From contig JANYBL010000036.1 in assembly GCA_025360815.1 (NCBI GenBank), positions 1-37,376 on the forward strand: DNA of 37,376 nt. The letters are read 5' to 3'. The translations under genes were made by a program, and so were the position numbers. The DNA comes from Burkholderiales bacterium (GTDB lineage Bacteria; Pseudomonadota; Gammaproteobacteria; Burkholderiales; Usitatibacteraceae). Shown here piece after piece: positions 8,554 through 20,189 of this stretch. The notes beneath the pieces are model-generated. The model was not told the DNA's origin and made no database searches. It worked only from the letters and a program-made list of their open reading frames with translations. How positions within the stretch are numbered: the stretch's first letter is position 1; every line of letters starts with the position of its first letter.

Positions 8554-8772
8554 CGCATTTCCTTTGTAAGTAAAAAACGATTGCTATTGAAAGAGGACAA
8601 TAACGGGCGGGAGAAAAAGCTAATTCAACGATTTTTCCATTTGTGCTACAGCCAACCGTTGACCAACGATAAGAACAAAAAACACGGACAACTGGCACAG
8701 CGACGATCATAAAACTACGCTGTTGGCGTAACATTGTCATGCTGCGCTGCGCAAAAAAGTGTCGCTAAACGG

Positions 8773-10092
8773 CTACCGCCCTTTTTTTATCCAGCTTAGA
8801 AGCGCGTCGTAGGGTAGCGCTTTGCTGATGAGGAAGCCCTGCGCCACATCGCAACCGAATTTTTTGAGGTCGCGGTAGGTAGCATCGTCTTCAACACCTT
8901 CGGCCACCACAGAAAGCTCAAAATGGTGGGCGAGGTCGATCACGGAGCGAACGATCTGCTGATCCTTTTTTGTCTCACACATATTCTGCACAAACAGTTT
9001 GTCGATTTTGATTTCGTCGAGCGGAAAGCGCTTCACGTACGAGAGTGATGAATAACCGGTGCCGAAATCATCCAGCGACAATTTCATGCCTATTTCTTTT
9101 AGCCGCTGCAAAATCGTCAGTGAGTAATCGATATCGTTGATGGTCGAGCTTTCTGTAATCTCGATCATGATTTTTTGCGGATCAGCTTGCCATGTGCCAA
9201 TCGCTTGCCCGACCATGTCGGGCAATTCAGTATCGGCCAGATTGACAGTGGAAATATTGACGCTCATATTGAGGTCAGCCCCGTTGCGGCGCAAATCGTT
9301 TTGTTGGCGCAAACTGGTGTTCAGTACCCATGATGTCAATGTACCGATGAGCCCGCTTGCTTCAGCAACTTGGATGATTGCTGCGGGCGAAATAAAGCCT
9401 CGCTCCGGAATTTGCCAGCGCAAGAGTGCCTCGACAGAGCTACATTTGCCGGTTTTAAAGTCAACTTGGGGCTGATAATGAAGTTCAAGCTGATTGGTAC
9501 GCAAAGCCTCGCGCAAATCGTCCTCAAAACCAGAATAGACTTCTTCAAACCGCTTATCTTCAGGCTGAAAAACGTATTTGGCGACATCACGGATTCGCGC
9601 AACCTGCATGGCGATATCAGCCCGGATAATGAGCTCGTCCGCGGTCGCGGCATGAACTGGAAAGCAGACAATTCCCACCACTGGGCGAACGCTGACCAAC
9701 GACTCATTAAAGCTAAACGGCGCTTCTAATGTTTGTTGAATCTTGCTGGCAGCGAGCCAAGCTTGCGTTTCGCTTTTGAGGTTCGGCAGCATGATGCAGA
9801 CTTTATCATCCGTTATCTGTACCAGGCGATCCGCACCACGCAATATATCGGGCAGACGTTTCATTGCACGGCGCATGACGTCGATTGTTGGGATGCCGAC
9901 AATCGCATCAAGCTTGTCAGCGCGAATCAGCTTAACCATCAGGACTGCAACGAGCCTCTGCGAGATCCGCGCGTGATCGATGGCGTTCGTAAGGGCGGGC
10001 TTTAAATCAGCCCGTTGAAACTCATGCAGATCGCGACTGCCGTCGCTGCTGATTGCGCGTTGCTTACCGGTATCTAGGGGAGAGAAACTCAC
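8773..10092 (-). CDS. Degenerate GGDEF plus EAL domain protein, likely c-di-GMP phosphodiesterase
   Basis: Soluble protein of 439 residues, no membrane segment. Residues about 45-175 look like a GGDEF fold, but the GGDEF loop is replaced by a TDDKVC-type sequence near 95, so cyclase activity is not expected. The EAL domain (about 190-435) keeps the residues needed to hydrolyse c-di-GMP: EAL 221-223, N279, E311 and E314, DD 341-342 in DDFGTGYSS, K362, E398 in EGVE, and Q418. It should act as a phosphodiesterase, perhaps tuned by nucleotide binding to the dead GGDEF part. The start is GTG with no clear ribosome-binding site; the upstream frame is closed eight codons earlier. It lies 151 bp downstream of the HD-GYP gene on the same strand. 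Confidence 0.9.
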   Translation of the reverse strand: MSFSPLDTGKQRAISSDGSRDLHEFQRADLKPALTNAIDHARISQRLVAVLMVKLIRADKLDAIVGIPTIDVMRRAMKRLPDILRGADRLVQITDDKVCIMLPNLKSETQAWLAASKIQQTLEAPFSFNESLVSVRPVVGIVCFPVHAATADELIIRADIAMQVARIRDVAKYVFQPEDKRFEEVYSGFEDDLREALRTNQLELHYQPQVDFKTGKCSSVEALLRWQIPERGFISPAAIIQVAEASGLIGTLTSWVLNTSLRQQNDLRRNGADLNMSVNISTVNLADTELPDMVGQAIGTWQADPQKIMIEITESSTINDIDYSLTILQRLKEIGMKLSLDDFGTGYSSLSYVKRFPLDEIKIDKLFVQNMCETKKDQQIVRSVIDLAHHFELSVVAEGVEDDATYRDLKKFGCDVAQGFLISKALPYDALLSWIKKGR

Positions 10093-10204
10093 GATAACAA
10101 TTTCATAGTCGAATTAATGTGTTGGGAACAAACGTCGCGGGTCGTTGATGCCGAGCGTTGAAGTAATACGCATTTACGATATGTAGGTTGTGGACAGCGT
10201 GCCT

Positions 10205-10219
10205 GCTGCAAATTGCAGC
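10205..10219. promoter_or_regulatory. 15-bp perfect dyad, possible operator
   Basis: GCTGCAA-A-TTGCAGC is a perfect 7+1+7 inverted repeat in the gap between the HD-GYP stop and the EAL gene start, about 113 bp upstream of the EAL start codon. No T-run follows on either strand, so it is not a terminator. A protein-binding site is possible but unproven. Confidence 0.35.
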
Positions 10220-10243
10220 GTAAACATAAGGTGACGATGGATA

Positions 10244-11854
10244 TTAATTCAAATAAAACTCGGTCGCGTCCAAATCGTATGAATTATTAGGCAGGCCACG
10301 GCGAATATAAACGGGTTTCTCAGAAACGTCGTAAATCAAATCCAATGTTCTCGGGTGCTTACGGAGCGACTTGTCCGGCTCTGTCACCACCAGCACCTTG
10401 GGTTTCAAGCGCTTTATTTTATTGTGCGTTGCCACCACCGCCACTTCACCGGATGAGAGTTCAACCAAGCTACCAACCGGAAATGCGCCGATAGATTGAA
10501 TAAATTGTTCCACCATGTCCGGATGAAATTGCGTACCGCTCCAATTTGATAACATTTGTAGTGCTTCATGTGGCGAAACAGCTTCCGCGTAAACCCGTTT
10601 TTCAGTCATCGCCGAATAGCAATCTGTGATGGCAGCCATCCGGCCAAAAATGCTGATTTTTGATCCCTGAATACCAAAGGGGTAACCCGTCCCGTTCATG
10701 CGTTCATGGTGCTGCGCAATTCCTTCTAAAATATCCGGGTGGATATTCGGCGTTTTGTATAATTCGTCTAGGCCAAGTGTTACGTGTTGCTTCATGTGTT
10801 CAAACTCTTCCGGGGTCAAGCTGGATGTTTTTTCCAACAGCGCCGGCGGCAACTTAATTTTGCCCACATCGAGCAACAGGCCGAGCATGCCCAGATGCGC
10901 CAGCGATTCTTTGGGATAACCCAAGTGGCGGCCGAAGGCGACTAAGTTAATCGCCACATTCAGGCCGTGGCCGTACGCAGAGGCATTTTTTTCCCGCATT
11001 CGGGCCACCCACATCATGGCATCGGGGTTGCGTACCATGCTGTCCACCATGTTTTCGATAACATCCTCGACCAATGATAATTCCAAGTGGTTTCCAACTC
11101 TGATATCTTCCACCACGCTGTGGAGCAGATCATTGGTTCGCGCGAACGTTTCAGCCGCAAACGTAATTTCTTCCTCGACGGTTTTGACGTCTTCGTAAAT
11201 TGTAAGGTGTACGGTTTCAGGAATGAAGCTTGGGCGAATATCACCCTGTGGTGCGGCGTAAGTGTTGCCTACGCTAGCATCATCGAAGGTGTCCTTTTGC
11301 GCAGACGAAAATAAGCTTTTGGTGCTCTCAATAAGTTGGCCAAAAAACCCGCGCAGACCGCTGCTTTGATTCGCAGAACGGTCACTCGGTGCGCTCGAAT
11401 TTGGCGCATTACTATCGCCTTCATCCCCAATGCTGCTGTTGGTTCGCATGGCGACAGCGAACTCACGTGAGCCCGTGCTGTTGCTGCCAACCCTGTCGTT
11501 GGGGTTTTTATTGGACGGATCACGATAACCTGCAGGCGAAGTGTTTTTACGAGCGCCATTTGGTGCGGCGGTTGGATTGGCACCGGCCGCAGTGCGGGTG
11601 ATCTGGACGCGTGGTTCGGTGCCCAACTCACGGCGCTCAATCGGCGCTTTTTTAGCAGGACCCGCGTATTCATCTCCGGTTGATCGTTGCGGATCGACCA
11701 GCACCCACTGGCAGAGCTTCCGCAATTGCTCGATCTGTTCATCGTCCTCAATTAAGAAACCTTGCAACAAAAAAGGCGTGTCAATCCATGGCCGATCAAG
11801 ATCCGCCACAAACATACCAACCTTGAGTTCCTTCCCGATGACTTTTCGATACAT
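10244..11854 (-). CDS. DUF3391 plus HD-GYP domain protein with altered HD motif
   Basis: Cytoplasmic protein of 536 residues. Residues 1-60 resemble the DUF3391 domain found before many HD-GYP domains. Residues about 60-200 are a low-complexity linker rich in Ser, Asn and Pro. The HD-GYP domain covers about 235-480. The HD-GYP family normally hydrolyses c-di-GMP at a metal centre. Here H296 (YGHGLNVA), the HHERMNGTGYP motif at 382-392 and D411 (ITDCYSAMT) are kept, but the HD pair itself reads LD (GLLLDVGK, L328-D329). The missing His is a metal ligand in studied members, so activity may be reduced, altered or lost and the protein could be a sensor or regulator. First gene before the EAL gene; a CRP-type dyad lies upstream. 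Confidence 0.88.
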   Translation of the reverse strand: MYRKVIGKELKVGMFVADLDRPWIDTPFLLQGFLIEDDEQIEQLRKLCQWVLVDPQRSTGDEYAGPAKKAPIERRELGTEPRVQITRTAAGANPTAAPNGARKNTSPAGYRDPSNKNPNDRVGSNSTGSREFAVAMRTNSSIGDEGDSNAPNSSAPSDRSANQSSGLRGFFGQLIESTKSLFSSAQKDTFDDASVGNTYAAPQGDIRPSFIPETVHLTIYEDVKTVEEEITFAAETFARTNDLLHSVVEDIRVGNHLELSLVEDVIENMVDSMVRNPDAMMWVARMREKNASAYGHGLNVAINLVAFGRHLGYPKESLAHLGMLGLLLDVGKIKLPPALLEKTSSLTPEEFEHMKQHVTLGLDELYKTPNIHPDILEGIAQHHERMNGTGYPFGIQGSKISIFGRMAAITDCYSAMTEKRVYAEAVSPHEALQMLSNWSGTQFHPDMVEQFIQSIGAFPVGSLVELSSGEVAVVATHNKIKRLKPKVLVVTEPDKSLRKHPRTLDLIYDVSEKPVYIRRGLPNNSYDLDATEFYLN

Positions 11855-13331
<1,477 letters not shown>

Positions 13332-13366
13332 TTTTGAGTTAATTTTTGTCGGCGCTGCCCATCGTT

Positions 13367-13396
13367 GTACAGGGGAAGTACAGGGGAAGTACAGGG
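13367..13396 (+). repeat. 11-bp tandem repeat between tgt and yajC
   Basis: The unit GTACAGGGGAA occurs twice perfectly (13367-13377 and 13378-13388), followed by a partial third copy GTACAGGG. It lies in the 183-bp gap after tgt. Nearby GCATG...CATGC words (about 13396-13414) could pair, but no terminator is formed. Confidence 0.85.
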
Positions 13397-13514
13397 CATG
13401 CTCTAGACCATGCTTGTAGTGCGGCCATTGATATTTACCTGTTAACGGGTTGGCCCACTTTTTTCGCCCGCCACATTCCCAAATCTGTCTAATAATCTTC
13501 TGGAGATTCGTTTC

Positions 13515-13841
13515 ATGATTAGCAATGCTTATGCACAAGTTGCAGCACCCGGCGGCATGGATGGCGGTATTTTCAGCATGCTGCCCATTATTTTAATGTT
13601 TGCGCTGCTTTATTTTCTGATGATTCGCCCGCAACAGAAAAAAGCGAAGGAACAAAAAGCGATGGTCGATGCGCTAGCCAAGGGCGATGAAGTGATTGTG
13701 CTCGGCATGATCGGTAAAATTGTCAGCATAAAAGAGGGCTATATCGGCGTTGAAGTTTCCGCTGGCAATGTGATTCACATGCAACGTCAGGCCGTCACAA
13801 CGCTACTGCCGAAGGGCACCTACAGCGACGTAACTAAATAA
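13515..13841 (+). CDS. yajC: Sec translocon accessory protein YajC
   Basis: Small inner-membrane partner of SecDF that associates with SecYEG, 108 residues. One membrane segment (about residues 19-40, GGIFSMLPIILMFALLYFLM) is followed at once by IRPQQKKAKEQ, the RPQxK signature of YajC, and a basic C-terminal domain (DALAKGDEVIVLGMIGKIV). The start has TGGAGA 8 nt upstream. It sits directly before secD as in most proteobacteria. Confidence 0.97.
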   Translation: MISNAYAQVAAPGGMDGGIFSMLPIILMFALLYFLMIRPQQKKAKEQKAMVDALAKGDEVIVLGMIGKIVSIKEGYIGVEVSAGNVIHMQRQAVTTLLPKGTYSDVTK

Positions 13842-13951
13842 GTAGTGCATTTGAATAACGCGATGCATCGCCGCCGTTTGCGCGCTGCTCATCTGCAAAC
13901 CGGCGGTTCGTGGTTTTCTTGCATCCCGATTCTGCAAGTTTAGAGGTCTAT

Positions 13952-15832
13952 ATGAATAAGTATCCAGCTTGGAAATATGTTGTCATTGTTACAGCTTTGG
14001 TGGTGGCGTTCTTTTACACCGCGCCTAATTTTTTTGGCGAATCGCCCGCTGTTCAAGTCACGGGTCTGCGCGCCAATAAGGCTGATGCGGCGTTAGTCAC
14101 GCGGGTACAGGATGCACTTAAGGCCGCCAATTTGACGACGACAAGTGTGCTCCTCAACGGCGAAGTGATCCGCATCAAAATGGATGCCGAGTCGCAGTTG
14201 AAGGTGAAAGATGCATTGCAAGCCAAGCTGGGTGAAGGCTATGTGGTGGCATTGACCAAGCTCACCAATTCGCCTGATTGGTTACACAAGATGGGTGCGG
14301 AGCCATTGTCGCTGGGTCTGGATTTGCGCGGAGGCGTCCATTTCCTGATGGAAGTCGATATGAAATTTGCGGTCAACAAAGCCGTTGATCGTTATACCGG
14401 CGATGTTCGCGTCATGCTGCGCGACAAAAAGATTTATCACAACGGAATTTCAAAAGACGGCGAAAACATCGTGGTGCGGTTTAAAGAAGAAACCGAACTC
14501 AAGCGCGCAACGAAAGAAATCGAAACCCAAGCACCGGAGCTAGCGCTAAAAAATTCGCAAGACGCGGCTGAGTTTGTACTGACTGCCGTGATGAAGCCGG
14601 AGACGCAGACCAAACTTCGTGACAGCGCAATTCAGCAAAATATTACGGCCTTGCGCAAGCGGGTCAACGAACTCGGTGTTTCCGAGCCGATTGTCCAGCA
14701 ACAAGGTCAGGAGCGGATATTGGTGCAGATCGCCGGTTGCCTAGATCCCGCACAATGTAAAGAGGTAATTGGCCGGACCGCATCGCTCGAGCTGCGTCTG
14801 GTCGCAGAGGATCAGGCGTCGGGCCAGAACATTGATGCATTCGAACGCTACCGCACTGAACCTGCACCGTTTGGCACCGACAAAATGATTGGTAGCCGTG
14901 GTGAAGTGGTTTTGGTCAAAAAACAGGTGGTGGTGACAGGCGATAAAGTTACTGATGCACAACCCGGTTTTGATTCGCAAAATGGTGGCTCGACAGTCAA
15001 TGTGCGCTTGGATTCGGCCGGTGGCCGCGCTATGTTGCAAACCACCCGCGAAAATCTGAAAAGGCGAATGGCGATGATCATGATCGAAAACGACAAGCCA
15101 GAGGTTTTGACTTGGCCGGTTATTCAAGGCGAGTTTGGCCCACAGTTCCAAATATCGGGTATGGCCAACCCCAATGAAGCTAAAAACCTCGCCCTCCTAT
15201 TGCGGGCGGGCGCCTTGGCGGCACCGATGAAAATTATCGAAGAGCGCTCTATCGGGCCAAGTTTAGGTGCGGAAAATATCGCCAAAGGCATGAATTCTTT
15301 GCTGTTTGGTTTTGCACTGATCACCGTGTTCATGATTGCGTACTACATGTTGTTTGGTGTGGTTTCGGTGATCGCGTTGGGTGCCAACTTATTATTTTTG
15401 ATCGCAATTTTGTCGATGTTACAAGCGACCATGACCTTGCCCGGTATCGCCGCGATTGCGCTCACCCTCGGTATGGCCATTGATGCCAACGTCCTGATTA
15501 ACGAGCGGATTCGTGAAGAGCTGCGCAACGGCATGTCGCCACAAATGGCGATTCAGACCGGTTACGACCGTGCGCTGGATACAATTATTGATTCTAATAT
15601 CACCACTTTAATCGCCGGATTGGCGCTTCTGATCTGGGGCTCGGGACCGGTGCGGGGTTTTGCGGTGGTGCATTGCTTGGGGATTGGCACTTCGATTTTT
15701 AGCGCGGTGATGGTCTCGCGCGGCATTGTCAATTTGATTTATGGCGGCAAGAAAAAAGTGAGCAAACTATTAATTGGCAACGTGGCGTGGGCAAAGCCCG
15801 TGTCCGAAAAGTCGTTGCCAGCCAAAGCCTAG
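13952..15832 (+). CDS. secD: Protein translocase subunit SecD
   Basis: Proton-driven RND-superfamily subunit that helps pull preproteins out of the SecYEG channel on the periplasmic side. 626 residues from the ATG at 13952, which has GAGG about 6 nt upstream; an upstream in-frame GTG (13910) would add 14 residues and lacks such a site. Visible are the N-terminal helix (about 8-24), the D1 motif LSLGLDLRGGVHFLMEVD (about 115-132), the large periplasmic P1 domain, and the C-terminal six-helix domain with TLGMAIDANVLINERIREEL, holding the key Asp of the proton path. secF follows 73 bp later. Confidence 0.98.
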   Translation: MNKYPAWKYVVIVTALVVAFFYTAPNFFGESPAVQVTGLRANKADAALVTRVQDALKAANLTTTSVLLNGEVIRIKMDAESQLKVKDALQAKLGEGYVVALTKLTNSPDWLHKMGAEPLSLGLDLRGGVHFLMEVDMKFAVNKAVDRYTGDVRVMLRDKKIYHNGISKDGENIVVRFKEETELKRATKEIETQAPELALKNSQDAAEFVLTAVMKPETQTKLRDSAIQQNITALRKRVNELGVSEPIVQQQGQERILVQIAGCLDPAQCKEVIGRTASLELRLVAEDQASGQNIDAFERYRTEPAPFGTDKMIGSRGEVVLVKKQVVVTGDKVTDAQPGFDSQNGGSTVNVRLDSAGGRAMLQTTRENLKRRMAMIMIENDKPEVLTWPVIQGEFGPQFQISGMANPNEAKNLALLLRAGALAAPMKIIEERSIGPSLGAENIAKGMNSLLFGFALITVFMIAYYMLFGVVSVIALGANLLFLIAILSMLQATMTLPGIAAIALTLGMAIDANVLINERIREELRNGMSPQMAIQTGYDRALDTIIDSNITTLIAGLALLIWGSGPVRGFAVVHCLGIGTSIFSAVMVSRGIVNLIYGGKKKVSKLLIGNVAWAKPVSEKSLPAKA

Positions 15833-15905
15833 ACAAATTACGGTTAAGCACAGCGCTCACGAATTTTATTCAGCATACGCAGCGAATTTACCAAGGTAGA
15901 AAATT

Positions 15906-16874
15906 ATGGAATTTTTCCGAATCAAAAAATCAATCCCATTCATGCGTCATGCATTGGTGTTCAACGCGATTTCGTTCATCACTTTTTTGCTAGCGGTATT
16001 TTTTCTCTGGTACACGCCCCTACACCTGTCGATTGAGTTCACGGGCGGCGCGGTGATGGAAGTTAAATATGACAAGCCCGCCGACATTGAACAGATCAAG
16101 GAAGTGCTCACCAAAGCCGGTATTGTCGGTGCCGAACCAATCAAATTCGGCACCTCACAAGATGTACAAATCCGTTTGCCACTCAAGGCTGCCGAAGGCG
16201 CCGAGGATCAAAATAAAGCGATGGAAAAGCTGAAAGATACAGTGATGACATCACTCAAATCGGTTGATGCGTCGGCCACCCTCGTGCGCAATGATTTCGT
16301 TGGCGGCCAAGTAGGTAAAGAGCTGGCAACCGATGGCGCGATGGCGTTGCTGTTTGTTTGTATCGGCATTATGGCTTATTTGGCGATTCGTTTTGAGTGG
16401 CGTTTTGCAGTTGCAACCATCATCGCTAACTTGCATGATGTGGTGATTATTTTGGGTTTCTTTGCATTTTTTCAGTGGGAATTTTCGCTGCCGGTATTAG
16501 CAGCGGTGTTGGCGATTTTGGGTTATTCGGTGAATGAATCGGTGGTGGTATTTGACCGTGCCCGCGAGAATTTCCGCAAAATGCGTAGAGCAACGACAGA
16601 AGAAATTTTTGATGCCGCCATTACCGGCACCATTTCTCGGACCATCATCACCCACGGTTTGACGCAAATGATGGTGCTGGCGATGCTGATTCTGGGCGGC
16701 CCAACGTTGCATAATTTTGCCTTGGCGCTGACGATTGGCATCTGCTTCGGTATTTATTCTTCGGTGTTGGTGGCGTGCCCGTTGGCAAGATACCTCGGTG
16801 TGTCGCGCGAAGATTTTGTGAAAACTGAGAAAAAGAAAGAAGGTGAACCGGAAGTCATTTCAGCCGCGCCGTAG
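15906..16874 (+). CDS. secF: Protein translocase subunit SecF
   Basis: Partner of SecD in the export motor, 322 residues, normal length. Seen: first helix at about residues 17-36, the F1 motif LSIEFTGGAVMEVKY, the periplasmic domain, then five helices with GYSVNESVVVFDRARENFRKM, equivalent to the conserved Asp/Arg region of SecF, where Glu stands in place of the more usual Asp. The start is preceded by AAGGTAG. It ends the tgt operon; a strong terminator follows about 65 bp downstream. Confidence 0.98.
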   Translation: MEFFRIKKSIPFMRHALVFNAISFITFLLAVFFLWYTPLHLSIEFTGGAVMEVKYDKPADIEQIKEVLTKAGIVGAEPIKFGTSQDVQIRLPLKAAEGAEDQNKAMEKLKDTVMTSLKSVDASATLVRNDFVGGQVGKELATDGAMALLFVCIGIMAYLAIRFEWRFAVATIIANLHDVVIILGFFAFFQWEFSLPVLAAVLAILGYSVNESVVVFDRARENFRKMRRATTEEIFDAAITGTISRTIITHGLTQMMVLAMLILGGPTLHNFALALTIGICFGIYSSVLVACPLARYLGVSREDFVKTEKKKEGEPEVISAAP

Positions 16875-16939
16875 TGTTGATCCGGTTTTGATTTTCTCTT
16901 GCCTCACGCGTTGCACCTCCAGCAGACTCGACGATGAAC

Positions 16940-16968
16940 AAGCCCGCAATTTTTGCGGGCTTCTTTTT
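16940..16968 (+). terminator. Rho-independent terminator of the tgt-yajC-secDF operon
   Basis: A perfect 10-bp stem AAGCCCGCAA/TTGCGGGCTT (16940-16949 and 16953-16962) with a 3-nt loop is followed by CTTTTT. It is placed just after secF and before the separate DedA gene. Confidence 0.92.
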
Positions 16969-17061
16969 GATTAAAACTCAAGCATCGACGCGGCCCTCAA
17001 GGCTAAAAGTCTTGAAACTCCGCGCCAGATGTCGGGTTTAACTTTTTCTTAATGAGGCACC

Positions 17062-17719
17062 ATGGATTTTTTGTTGTCGATCTGGGATCTGATTGTTCAT
17101 TTGGACAAGCACCTGGCGGTACTCATCCAAAACTACGGTATTTGGGTTTACGTAATTTTGTTTGCAATTATTTTTTGCGAAACCGGCTTGGTCGTTACGC
17201 CCTTTTTGCCTGGTGATTCTCTGTTGTTTATCGCGGGCACATTGGCCGCCGTCGGCAGTACCCCCGGCAATGTGCTTGATGTAAATGTGATGGTGGTGTT
17301 GCTCATCATCGGCGCGATTTTGGGCGATGCACTCAACTACCGGATTGGTGCATGGGTGGGGCCCAAATTTTTTAGAGATAACAACGCGCGATTTTTAAAA
17401 AAAGAACACCTCGACCGCGCCCATGCGTTCTACGAAAAATGGGGCGGTGCGGCGATTATCATGGCGCGGTTCACGCCCATCTTGCGCACCTACGTCCCGT
17501 TTGTGGCAGGTATGTCGCGCATGACCTATGGCAAATTTGCGCTCTACAACATTGCCGGTGGCGCAGTGTGGGTTGCATCACTTACTTACTTGGGCTATTT
17601 TTTCGGCAACATTCCATGGGTAAAAGCGAATCAAGGCTTTATCGTGATCGGAATTATTGTTATTAGTGTGTTGCCGGTTTTTGTGGTGGCATTGAACGAA
17701 AGATTCCACAACAAGAACG

Positions 17720-17730
<11 letters not shown>
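17062..17730 (+). CDS. DedA-family membrane protein
   Basis: Polytopic inner-membrane protein of 222 residues. DedA proteins are thought to flip undecaprenyl phosphate or other phospholipids and need the proton motive force. Motifs visible: the E and PFLPGDSLLFIAG stretch (about residues 38-60), GDALNYRIGAWVGPKF, and the conserved FYEKWGGAAIIMARFTPILRTYVPFVAG-region with its two Arg residues (about 116-145). Four or more hydrophobic segments are seen, the last at about 190-210. ATG has GAGG 5 nt upstream. The gene follows the secF terminator, so it has its own promoter, and its last 11 bp overlap the end of the convergent DUF2069 gene. Confidence 0.93.
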
Positions 17731-18708
<978 letters not shown>

Positions 18709-18983
18709 TTAACATTAGTACAAAAAGTTGAGCGAAAAAATGCAGAGCGTCTGGAGCGTGTGCAGCAAGTAAAGCGCCTTTACCACGTCCGGCACGTACA
18801 GCGAGTGCAGCGGACGCGGTAGCAATAGAAAAAATAATGTTCCCTAAATCATGAGTCGGAAAACAGTCAGCTCAGAAGACACTGTCATTTGTATCCTATT
18901 ATACGAGGCAGCCTAATGTACATTACTGCTCGCAATTTGTTGTCTATCATCGAATAATCATTCTCCACCGTAAAGCACCACCC

Positions 18984-20114
18984 ATGAATTTTTTCCAGCT
19001 ACTCAAACATATTTTTTTATACCTTCGTTTTGTCGGGCGGCGCTTAGTGGCGGATCGCTGTTTAACGGTGGCAGGTAGTTTGACCTACACCAGCTTATTG
19101 GCCTTGGTTCCGATTCTTACCGTAGTGCTGACACTCGCCGCCGAAGTTCCTGCCACACAGCAGCTTGTGGTGCTGCTGAGGGGATTTATTTTTAAGAATC
19201 TTGTGCCGGAAGCGGCGGGCAAGGTGGTGTCAATTTATTTGGAACAATTCGCCCAAAATGCCGCCCAACTCACGTTTATTGGCTTGGTCATGATTATTGT
19301 TTCAGCCGTCACGATGTTGTTCACCATTGATAGTGTTTTCAACGATATTTGGCGCACCCGTAATCAGCGCGCATGGTTTAAACGGCTCGCGGCTTACGTC
19401 ATGCTGCTCATTTTTGGACCGCTGCTGATCGGCGCGAGTTTGTGGACAACATCGTTTGTACTGGATTTTACAAACGATTTTACCGATTTGAATCGGGCCG
19501 TGCCCCTGCTGGATGCGCTGGTACTGCGGGTCGTGCCGTTTTTACTGACTACCGTTGCGTTGATTTTGGCCTACCGCATTATCCCAAATCGCCACGTGCC
19601 GGCGACGCATGCGCTGGCAGGGGGGCTATTCGCTGCGCTACTGTTTGAGATGACTAAGCATCTGTTTGTGGCGTACGTGGTGGGGATGCCCACGTATAGC
19701 CTTGTGTATGGCGCTTTTGCCAGTGTGCCGATATTTTTGGTGTGGTTATTTTGCTGCTGGATCGTGGTGTTGATTGGTGCGGAGGTAACGGCCACGTTTT
19801 CGTATTTTCGCCATCCGGATGCGCAGGCAAACGATCCGCTTGAGCGTTTGCGCGCGGCAGTGGCGATGATCGATGCGCTGGCTGGGGATGCCAGCGCAAA
19901 TCCCCAGGAATCGGCCGGTACAATCGAGCTCGATTTTTCAACGTTACGGATTGTTGCGAAACAGCCGATTGACCAAGCCGAAGACAATTTGGATTGCTTG
20001 GTTAAGGCGCAATATTTGGTGCGCGTGAGGAGCAACGGCGAAGCCGCCTTTCGGCTGAACAAGCCACGCACAGAAATAACCGATCAGCTGATCCAGCAAG
20101 CGCTTGATGCCTAA
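18984..20114 (+). CDS. YihY/BrkB family inner-membrane protein
   Basis: Polytopic membrane protein of 376 residues, of the family earlier mis-named ribonuclease BN. Segments seen: the N-terminal ADRCLTVAGSLTYTSLLALVP hallmark (about residues 23-43), then about six hydrophobic helices, including FLVWLFCCWIVVLIGAEVTA (about 250-269). The C-terminal soluble part (about 285-376) looks like a small winged-helix-type tail, as in many betaproteobacterial members. The precise function is unsettled; roles in membrane transport have been proposed. It is transcribed away from wrbA, and ends 75 bp from the convergent PilZ-like gene. Confidence 0.9.
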   Translation: MNFFQLLKHIFLYLRFVGRRLVADRCLTVAGSLTYTSLLALVPILTVVLTLAAEVPATQQLVVLLRGFIFKNLVPEAAGKVVSIYLEQFAQNAAQLTFIGLVMIIVSAVTMLFTIDSVFNDIWRTRNQRAWFKRLAAYVMLLIFGPLLIGASLWTTSFVLDFTNDFTDLNRAVPLLDALVLRVVPFLLTTVALILAYRIIPNRHVPATHALAGGLFAALLFEMTKHLFVAYVVGMPTYSLVYGAFASVPIFLVWLFCCWIVVLIGAEVTATFSYFRHPDAQANDPLERLRAAVAMIDALAGDASANPQESAGTIELDFSTLRIVAKQPIDQAEDNLDCLVKAQYLVRVRSNGEAAFRLNKPRTEITDQLIQQALDA

Positions 20115-20189
20115 CGTTTCGTGTCGTTAAAAAAGCTCACAAACGGCCAGATCGGCATCTTAGTTACAAGGCATCACCAGCCGCCAGCA

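Noticed and set aside
13910-13951. Longer secD start (GTG)
   Set aside because: The ATG at 13952 has a clear ribosome-binding site and begins at the usual family position.
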